Assembly (NCBI GenBank): GCA_017308345.1
Contig: JAFKFE010000548.1
Span: 1-13,817, forward strand
Reading direction: 5' to 3'
DNA length: 13,817 bases
From: Alphaproteobacteria bacterium
GTDB taxonomy: Bacteria > Pseudomonadota > Alphaproteobacteria > Rhizobiales > Rhizobiaceae
The notes under the pieces are model-generated. The model was not told where the DNA came from. It did no database searches and was given only the letters and a program-made list of their open reading frames with translations. The position numbers were made by a program, and so were the translations under genes. Below are positions 1 through 5,010 of the stretch, in pieces. Within the stretch, counting starts at the first letter, position 1. The number at the start of each line of letters is the position of its first letter.

Positions 1-126
1 GCCGCCGCCCGTGCCGGCCACGCCATTGGAGACGAGCCGCGTCGCGAAGGTCAGCGGCTGGCCGTGGCTGTCGGTGCGGCCGGGACTCTGCGAGACAGCA
101 TTTTCCTGCTGCCTGAACTGGATCAA
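1..126 (-). CDS. Possible partial CDS running off the left edge, function unknown
   Basis: The minus-strand frame is open from a TGA at 181-183 to the window edge. From about position 105 downward its third codon positions are almost all G or C (about 35 of 40 codons between 120 and 1), which beats the competing plus-strand frames and suggests real coding. There is no ATG. A TTG at 126-124 would give a product starting M-I-Q-F-R-Q-Q-E-N, followed by a segment reading LTFATRLVSNGVAGTGGG at the edge. No Shine-Dalgarno is visible before that TTG, so this may instead be the interior of a gene whose 5' end was lost. I do not recognise the family. Confidence 0.35.
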   Translation of the reverse strand, partial: MIQFRQQENAVSQSPGRTDSHGQPLTFATRLVSNGVAGTGGG

Positions 127-288
127 ATTGGAAATGGAATGCCGGTCGGCCGATCGCCCCAACCTGCCGAAATCGCCAGTTCATACAACGAACGCCAATC
201 GCAATCGGGCACGCCTACGCGCGATTCGAACCATCAACGCAGGCCGTCGCTCTCGAGCTAAGCTGCCATTCCGCAGACTCGCGGGGTC

Positions 289-465
289 ATGCTCGATGGC
301 GAAGAACGTCAATTCGGCGGCTCCGACATCGTCCAAGCAAAGAACAAGAGCAGGACCGGCGGCAAGCGGCTTTTCGTGCCAATAACGCCGATGCTTGCCG
401 AGATCCTAGTCCTCTACAAGCTGACGCGCCGCCGAAAAGTCCATCCATGCGATGCTTGCCGCTGA
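289..465 (+). pseudogene. Probable remnant of a tyrosine recombinase/integrase C-terminal domain
   Basis: A 58-codon reading frame (ATG 289, TGA 463-465) contains IVQAKNKSRTGGKRLFVPIT followed by PMLAEIL. This resembles the beta-strand stretch of phage-type integrases, where a Q-x-K-N/T-G run precedes an (L/V)PI-x-P-x-L-x-x-(I/L)L motif. The downstream catalytic H-x-x-R and Tyr are missing and the upstream catalytic Arg region is absent. If the assignment is right, it is a short fossil and not a working enzyme. It has no convincing Shine-Dalgarno. It lies between the left-edge fragment and the terminator side of the regulator gene, in a roughly 300-base stretch (184-491) with no intact gene. 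Similarity is by eye over about 35 residues, so a chance ORF remains possible. Confidence 0.42.
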
Positions 466-491
466 CTGAAGACAACAATCTGGATCGGCCC

Positions 492-1070
492 CTACGCTGA
501 CCGTTCTGGCGTGATCACCACGAAAGCCTTGGCCTCCTTGCCGTCGATGGCGACACCGTTATGCTCGAAGGAGGATTCGAACTGGATGCAGTCGCCAGGC
601 CCGAGAATTATCTCGGTTCCGGCGTAGTCGAAGCGGATGCGCCCTTCCAACATCAGCAGTATCTCCTCGCCGGCATGGCGGAAGCGTGGCAATTGCGTGT
701 CCTCGATGCAGGGTAAGGTCAGGAAGAAGATCTCGGATCTTGGGTTGGCCTTGTTGAAGGACGCCACTTCGTAGACATAGCCGAGCTCGCTGCCGTTGCG
801 GTTGATCAGCCTTCGCTCGTCGGCGCGGACCACCGAGATCGGCCCCTTCTCGCCAGGCGAGATGAAGACATCGGAGAGCGGCACGCCATAGACGTCGGCC
901 AAGCGGCTGACCACCGCGATCGAGGGTTGCGAGGCGCCCGACTCGACCTTGGACAGATAGCCCTTCGTCACCTCGGCCTGGCGCGCGGCCGCCTCGACGG
1001 TCAAGTTCGCGGTCTTGCGCAGCCGGCGCAGGGACGCGCCGATTTCTCCCATCTTGGCGCTGGCGTCCAT
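492..1070 (-). CDS. XRE-family transcriptional regulator with C-terminal cupin domain
   Basis: This 192-residue protein has two domains. An HTH_3/XRE DNA-binding domain spans about residues 10-69 (recognition region AEVTKGYLSKVESGASQPS), and a cupin_2 effector domain spans about 110-188. Cupin motif 1 is seen as H132, E136 and G143; motif 2 is G157-P-G-D160 with H170. The start at 1070 is preceded on the minus strand by AGGAGAGGAAG, a good Shine-Dalgarno, so it is preferred over the inner Met7. XRE-cupin proteins usually control a neighbouring transport or catabolic operon in response to a small ligand bound in the cupin barrel. This one is transcribed divergently from the 1355-12083 operon and very likely regulates it through the repeats at 1194-1222. 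Whether it represses or activates cannot be read here. Confidence 0.95.
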   Translation of the reverse strand: MDASAKMGEIGASLRRLRKTANLTVEAAARQAEVTKGYLSKVESGASQPSIAVVSRLADVYGVPLSDVFISPGEKGPISVVRADERRLINRNGSELGYVYEVASFNKANPRSEIFFLTLPCIEDTQLPRFRHAGEEILLMLEGRIRFDYAGTEIILGPGDCIQFESSFEHNGVAIDGKEAKAFVVITPERSA

Positions 1071-1114
1071 CTTCCTCTCCTGGTCCGATCATCCGCCGAC
1101 GCGTACCGCCGCCC

Positions 1115-1131
1115 GCGCGTGCTTCACGCGC
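1115..1131. repeat. Perfect 7-bp inverted repeat in the regulator's upstream region
   Basis: GCGCGTG, loop CTT, CACGCGC forms a perfect short stem-loop, 45 bases upstream of the regulator start and within its probable 5' leader. No T-run follows in either direction, so it does not look like an intrinsic terminator. In GC-rich DNA a 7-bp stem can occur by chance. Confidence 0.25.
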
Positions 1132-1182
1132 ACACAACCCAAGCGCAGTTCAGCCGTTCCGCCGGGTATCGCACAAATAATG

Positions 1183-1188
1183 TTGACA
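1183..1188 (+). promoter_or_regulatory. -35-like TTGACA element for the catabolic operon
   Basis: A consensus TTGACA lies just upstream of the repeated operator motif, 62 bases before the leader ORF at 1245 and 172 bases before the ligase start. The hexamer 17 bases downstream (GAAACA, 1206-1211) is a poor -10 match, so the promoter assignment is tentative. If it is used, the putative operator would cover the spacer and -10 region. Confidence 0.35.
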
Positions 1189-1193
1189 TGGAA

Positions 1194-1222
1194 GTTTTCT
1201 TATAGGAAACATCTAGGAAACA
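1194..1222. promoter_or_regulatory. Probable operator: three half-sites at 11-bp spacing
   Basis: GTTTTC (1194-1199) and GGAAAC (1205-1210) form an imperfect palindrome around TTATA. A second GGAAAC follows at 1216-1221, inside a perfect 9-bp direct repeat, TAGGAAACA at 1203-1211 and 1214-1222. The three half-sites start at 1194, 1205 and 1216, so each is one helical turn from the next. The block is AT-rich compared with its surroundings and lies in the divergent region between the XRE-cupin gene and the operon. This makes it the best candidate binding site for that regulator. Confidence 0.55.
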
Positions 1223-1244
1223 AGTTGTATCCGGGAGGAGAAGG

Positions 1245-1358
1245 ATGCGGCAGCCCGTGTCGCGCCAGGTACTGGCGCGTGTCGAAAATCCGCGCCGAGA
1301 GTCTGCCGACCGTATGTCGGGCGGCGTCGGCGGCGCGGGTGGCCGGAGGGCTGCGTGA
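1245..1358 (+). CDS. Possible small leader ORF translationally coupled to the ligase
   Basis: An ATG at 1245 is preceded by the strong Shine-Dalgarno GGGAGGAG at 1233-1240. It opens a 37-codon frame, MRQPVSRQVLARVENPRRES and onward, ending in a Gly/Ala/Arg-rich tail. Its TGA (1356-1358) overlaps the GTG start of the ligase (1355) as GTGA, the same arrangement as the other operon junctions. The peptide is basic, has no signal or membrane segment and matches no family I know. It could be a real small protein, a leader that sets ligase translation, or an accidental frame. The ligase also has its own GGAGGG at 1345-1350, so coupling is not strictly required. Confidence 0.35.
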   Translation: MRQPVSRQVLARVENPRRESADRMSGGVGGAGGRRAA

Positions 1359-2917
1359 GCACTGCGGGCGTCCTGCGCTTGCCTGCGTCCGCCGCGGTCC
1401 GCGCGGCCGCCACGGGACCGACGGTCGCGTCGCTCTTCCGCGACAGCGCGCGCGCCAATGCCGCCGCTCCCGCCATCATCCAGGCCGATAGGGCAATCAG
1501 CTACGGGGCACTCAATGAACGCGTCAACCGGCTGGCATCGGCGCTCGTGCGCAGCGGCGTGGCGACAGGCGAGCGTGTCGCCATCGTCTCGGAGAACCGG
1601 CCCGAATATATCGAAATCATACTTGCCTGCGCCAAGATCGGCGCCATCGCGGCCTGCCAGAACTGGCGGCAGGCAGCCCCCGAACTCGCCCATTGCCTGA
1701 GGCTAGTCGAGCCCCGCCTCATCTTTGCGTCGCCGCGTTTCGCCGAGGCGACGCCGGCGCTCGGACTGTCCTATCCGCAGTTCCTCTTCGGCGACGACTA
1801 TGAGCGACTGGTCGCATCCGGTTCACCGGAGGAGGCGCCCATCTCCGCAAGCGCCGAGGACGGGCTCCTGATCCTCTACACCAGCGGTACCACCGGCCTG
1901 CCCAAGGGCGCCGTCATCAGCCATCGCGCCATCATCGCCCGGGCGCTGGTGATGATGGCCGATTGGGCGATCCGCCCGTCCGACGGCTCGATCGCCTGGT
2001 CGCCCCTGTTCCACATGGCGGCGGCCGACCCCGCGCTAGCCGCGCTTTGCCACGGTGCGCCGGTCTATATCGTTGACGGCTTCGACGCCGAGACGATCGT
2101 CCGGGCGCTGGCCGAGATCGACGTCGGCTGGTTCGTGCTGATGCCCGGCATGATCGAGCGCATGATCGAGGCGCAGCGGCGAGCGCCAAAACCGGTCCGG
2201 CGCGTCGCCGCGGCTGGCTGCATGGCCAATCTGGTTCCGCCGGCCCAGATCGCGGAAATCTCGCGGCTGGTGGCCGCCCCCTTCCTCAACAGCTTCGGCT
2301 CGACCGAAACGGGAATCGCGCCTGCGAGCGGTGACCGGATTCCAGCGGGCATCCTGCCCGCCTCTTTCGCCAAGCGGCAGACCTCCGCCTGCGAGATCCG
2401 CCTCGTCGACGAGGATAACCGCGAGGTGGCGATCGGCGAGATCGGCGAGATGACATTGCGCTCACCGACGCTGTTCAGCGGCTATTGGAACGCGCCGGAA
2501 GCGACCGAGCGCGATTTTCGCGGCGGCTGGTTTCACATGGGCGACGATTTCATCCGCAATGCCGACGGCACGCTGACCTTCGTCGACCGCCGCAAATATC
2601 TGATCAAGTCGGGCGGTGAAAACATCTATCCGGCCGAGCTCGAATTGGTGTTGAGGGAAAGCAAGCGCATCCGCGAGGCGATCGTGGTGCGGCAGCCCGA
2701 CCCTCGCTGGGGTGAAGTGCCCGTCGCCTTCGTCGTGCCTGCCGACGAGAGCCTGACGGCCGACGACGTCATCGCATTCCTCGACGGCAAGATCGCCCGC
2801 TACAAATTGCCCAAGCGGGTGATCCTCCTGCGCGACGAGGAACTGCAGCGCAACGCCACCGGCAAGGTCCAGCGCCAGCCGCTGGAGCAGAGGCTGGCAA
2901 ACGAGGCACGCGCATGA
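1355..2917 (+). CDS. Class I adenylate-forming acyl-CoA ligase (AMP-dependent synthetase)
   Basis: This 520-residue protein is full length for the ANL superfamily. It carries the P-loop-like A3 motif YTSGTTGLPKG at residues 175-185, the A5 motif NSFGSTETG at 312-320, and the A7 motif GWFHMGDDFIRNADG at 391-405 with the ribose-binding Asp. The hinge motif DRRKYLIKSGGENIYPAELE is at 411-430, and NATGKVQR at 500-507 holds the catalytic Lys504. Such enzymes activate a carboxylic acid to the acyl-AMP and then the CoA thioester in the cytoplasm. The start is GTG at 1355, with GGAGGG four bases upstream. The stop overlaps the next gene by four bases. As first major gene of an importer operon that also holds SDR and thiolase-like genes, it probably activates the imported compound or a hydrolysis product. 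The substrate is not predictable from motifs. Confidence 0.95.
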   Translation: MSTAGVLRLPASAAVRAAATGPTVASLFRDSARANAAAPAIIQADRAISYGALNERVNRLASALVRSGVATGERVAIVSENRPEYIEIILACAKIGAIAACQNWRQAAPELAHCLRLVEPRLIFASPRFAEATPALGLSYPQFLFGDDYERLVASGSPEEAPISASAEDGLLILYTSGTTGLPKGAVISHRAIIARALVMMADWAIRPSDGSIAWSPLFHMAAADPALAALCHGAPVYIVDGFDAETIVRALAEIDVGWFVLMPGMIERMIEAQRRAPKPVRRVAAAGCMANLVPPAQIAEISRLVAAPFLNSFGSTETGIAPASGDRIPAGILPASFAKRQTSACEIRLVDEDNREVAIGEIGEMTLRSPTLFSGYWNAPEATERDFRGGWFHMGDDFIRNADGTLTFVDRRKYLIKSGGENIYPAELELVLRESKRIREAIVVRQPDPRWGEVPVAFVVPADESLTADDVIAFLDGKIARYKLPKRVILLRDEELQRNATGKVQRQPLEQRLANEARA

Positions 2918-3900
2918 AACCGTCGTCGACCGCCTTCGCGTTCACCCAGGAACGCATCGTCATCGCTATCACGCTGGCGCTTCTGGTGGTGTTCTCGCTG
3001 ACGCTGAACAGCTTCCTCACCGCCGGCAACATCCTGGCGCTGATCCAGAACGTCTCGATCCTCGGCATCCTCGGCGTCGCCATGGCGCTCGCCATCATCG
3101 GCCGCGGCATCGACCTCTCCATCGTCGCCACCATGGCGGTGTCGGTGGCCTGGGTGCTGCAGCTCTCCAACAATGGCGTGCCGATCGATCTCGCCATCCT
3201 GATGGGGCTGGGCCTCGCTTTGGCGATCGGTCTCGTCAACGGCTTCCTCGTCGCCTATGTCGAGATCCCCGCGATTTTCGCCACCCTCGCGATGGGCACG
3301 GTTGCCTATGGCTTCGTCCGCTCGCTGCTGCTTGACGACAACCTCATCTACCTCAAGGGCGCGTCCGACACCTGGTTCAAATGGATCGGCAGCGGCCAGG
3401 TGCTGGGCGTGCCCAACGCGGTGCTCCTGTTCGGCCTGGTCGCACTGGTCGCGCATGCCATGCTGCGCGTCACCGTTCCCGGCCGTTTCCTCTACGCCAT
3501 GGGCGACAATCCCGTGGCGGCGCGCTCGACCGGCGTGCCTATCCGGCCGCTGATCCTGCTGCAATATGTGACAGCGGCGGCCATCGCCTTCATCGCCGGG
3601 GTCATCGCCGCGACATCGGTCGACAGTGTCGAGACCCGCGTCGCGCGCTCGAACCTGGTCTACGACATCATCCTGGTGGTGGTCATCGGCGGCGTCGGGC
3701 TCTCCGGCGGCAAGGGCAGCATCCGCAACGTCATCGTCGGCACGCTAATGATCGGCGTGCTCGTCAACGGCATGACGATCATGAACGTTCCCTACACGCT
3801 GCAGAACATCATCAAGAGCCTGATCCTGCTCGCGGCGATCGTAGTCGATTCCATCGTGAACCCGCGCGACGAGCAGACGTCGCAGCAGGGGGACATCTGA
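2914..3900 (+). CDS. Ribose-type ABC transporter permease
   Basis: This 328-residue membrane protein belongs to the BPD_transp_2 (RbsC/XylH-like) family. Hydrophobic segments cover most of it, starting at about residue 16 (IVIAITLALLVVFSLTL). The family signature GRGIDLSI is near residue 63, and the cytoplasmic coupling loop that contacts the ATPase reads GDNPVAARSTGVP near residue 200. Near 270 lies IGGVGLSGGKGSIRNVIVGT, typical of the family. The C-terminus is short and charged (VNPRDEQTSQQGDI). It starts with an ATGA overlap on the ligase gene. It should pair with the permease half of 5011-7128 as a heterodimeric pore, driven by the ATPase at 8207 and fed by the binding protein at 3976. 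Confidence 0.96.
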   Translation: MKPSSTAFAFTQERIVIAITLALLVVFSLTLNSFLTAGNILALIQNVSILGILGVAMALAIIGRGIDLSIVATMAVSVAWVLQLSNNGVPIDLAILMGLGLALAIGLVNGFLVAYVEIPAIFATLAMGTVAYGFVRSLLLDDNLIYLKGASDTWFKWIGSGQVLGVPNAVLLFGLVALVAHAMLRVTVPGRFLYAMGDNPVAARSTGVPIRPLILLQYVTAAAIAFIAGVIAATSVDSVETRVARSNLVYDIILVVVIGGVGLSGGKGSIRNVIVGTLMIGVLVNGMTIMNVPYTLQNIIKSLILLAAIVVDSIVNPRDEQTSQQGDI

Positions 3901-3937
3901 GGTGCGGGCGCTGGCCGCACAAGGCGCAACACCCAGC

Positions 3938-3970
3938 GAGGAGGAACTGAAATGTTGGACTGTGGGAGGA
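3938..3970 (+). promoter_or_regulatory. Two successive Shine-Dalgarno sites before the binding-protein gene
   Basis: GAGGAGG (3938-3944) stands seven bases before ATG 3952, and GGGAGGA (3964-3970) stands five bases before the in-frame ATG 3976. Both starts are therefore usable. The second gives a classical signal peptide beginning MKRR; the first adds eight residues, MLDCGRKT. Confidence 0.5.
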
Positions 3971-3975
3971 AAACA

Positions 3976-4917
3976 ATGAAAAGACGGATACTGGCAACGC
4001 TGTTTGCGGCAGCGGTCGGCACCGCCGGTCTCGCGGGCGCGGTGCACGCCGAGCAGCCGGACGATGGACTGGTCAACGAAAGCGCCGCGGCGATGAAGGG
4101 TAAGAAGGTCGCCTTCGTGCCGATCGCCATGGGCTTCGACCTGACCGAGGCCTGGGCCGCCGGCCTGAAGCATGACGCCGAGACCTTCGGCTATGATCTC
4201 ACCATCCGCGACCCGAACTGGAGCGTCGATGCCGGCGCGCAGGCCTTCTCGCAGCTGATCTCCGAGCAGCCGGACGTCATCGTCGTGCATCCGCCGGAAA
4301 TCCAGGCCTATACACGCTTGATCCAGCAGGCGAACGCTCAAGGCATTCCCGTCATCACCATGAACCTCAAGGCCGATGCCAATGGCGACGTCTTCATCGG
4401 AGCCAACTGGTACGACATCGCCGTCAAGCAGACCGAGGCGATCGTCAAGGCCTGCGGCGCCGGCAGCGGCAAATCGGGCAAGATCGCCGTCATGCAGGGC
4501 GTGCTGACCAACCCGACCTCGCAATATGGCATCCAGGCCATCGAGGCGACGCTGAAGCAGCACCCGGAGGTGCAGATCGTCTCCAACCAGGCGGCCGACT
4601 GGGATGCCAGCAAGGCGCATGCGATCGCCGTCACGGTGCTGAAGGCCAATCCCGACCTCTGCGGCTTCATCGGCATGTGGGACAACATGGATGTCGGCAT
4701 CGCCGCCGCGATCAAGGAAGCCGGCAAGACCGGCCAGGTGGCGCTGGTGAGCTCCGGCGGGGGCAACCAGGCCTCGGCCTGCGACAATGTCGCGAACGGC
4801 AATTTCTCGACCTACATCAGCTACGACGCCAAGGGCCAGGCGCGGGACCTGATGATGGCGGTGCGCTCGATCCTGCAGAATAAGCCGACGGAGCCCGGCG
4901 CCAAGGCCGAACCTTGA
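3976..4917 (+). CDS. Periplasmic sugar-type substrate-binding protein, C-terminus apparently truncated
   Basis: From ATG 3976 the product is 313 residues, starting with a Sec signal peptide (MKRRILATLFAAAVGTAGLA, predicted cleavage after VHA25). It is followed by a Peripla_BP_4/RbsB-like fold. The first lobe begins KGKKVAFVPIAMGFDLTEAW, the hinge region includes IPVITMNLKADANGDVFIGANW, and the second lobe contains GKIAVMQGVLTNPTSQYG and FIGMWDNMDVGIAAAI. It should deliver ligand to the two permeases. Relatives usually continue well past the final ILQNKPTEPGAKA stretch. Here the frame stops at TGA 4915-4917, while the next frame reads a family-like ending, LDDVKKYGP, up to TAA 4942. That suggests a frameshift or small deletion near the 3' end. 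The N-terminal lobes are intact, so partial function is possible. A longer start at 3952 also exists. Confidence 0.93.
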   Translation: MKRRILATLFAAAVGTAGLAGAVHAEQPDDGLVNESAAAMKGKKVAFVPIAMGFDLTEAWAAGLKHDAETFGYDLTIRDPNWSVDAGAQAFSQLISEQPDVIVVHPPEIQAYTRLIQQANAQGIPVITMNLKADANGDVFIGANWYDIAVKQTEAIVKACGAGSGKSGKIAVMQGVLTNPTSQYGIQAIEATLKQHPEVQIVSNQAADWDASKAHAIAVTVLKANPDLCGFIGMWDNMDVGIAAAIKEAGKTGQVALVSSGGGNQASACDNVANGNFSTYISYDAKGQARDLMMAVRSILQNKPTEPGAKAEP

Positions 4918-4942
4918 TGACGTCAAGAAGTACGGCCCTTAA
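4910..4942 (+). pseudogene. Out-of-frame former C-terminal tail of the binding protein
   Basis: In the +1 frame relative to the binding protein, bases 4910-4942 read N-L-D-D-V-K-K-Y-G-P-stop. A W-x-L-D-D-V-K-K-Y-G-P type ending is common in sugar-binding proteins of this family. In the actual frame the gene ends at 4917 after GAKAEP. I infer that this is the original end of the gene, displaced by a single-base change or by a longer deletion that also removed the strand usually found between GAK and the tail. Confidence 0.5.
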
Positions 4943-4951
4943 CCCGATCGC

Positions 4952-4979
4952 CCGGCGCCCGGCCGCAAGCCGGCGCCGG
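4952..4979 (+). terminator. Strong GC hairpin after the binding-protein gene (attenuator or RNA stabiliser)
   Basis: The left arm CCGGCGCC(C)GGC at 4952-4963 pairs with GCCGGCGCCGG at 4969-4979 around a CGCAA loop, giving an 11-bp stem with one bulged C. Only CCTTT follows, so it is weak as an intrinsic terminator. Hairpins here, between a binding-protein gene and a downstream permease gene, commonly protect the upstream mRNA and reduce downstream expression. That role is inferred. Confidence 0.5.
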
Positions 4980-5010
4980 CCTTTACCGCTCTCCGCTGTC
5001 TGTTGATTTG

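Noticed and set aside
223..232. GATTCGAACC, which on the minus strand reads GGTTCGAATC like a tRNA T-loop
   Set aside because: The flanking bases do not pair into a T-stem, and no anticodon arm or acceptor stem can be drawn around it.
3745..4926. 393-codon open frame on the minus strand across the binding-protein gene
   Set aside because: It is the antisense shadow of a well-supported gene; its translation is Arg/His/Asp-rich with no family motifs, as is usual in high-GC DNA.
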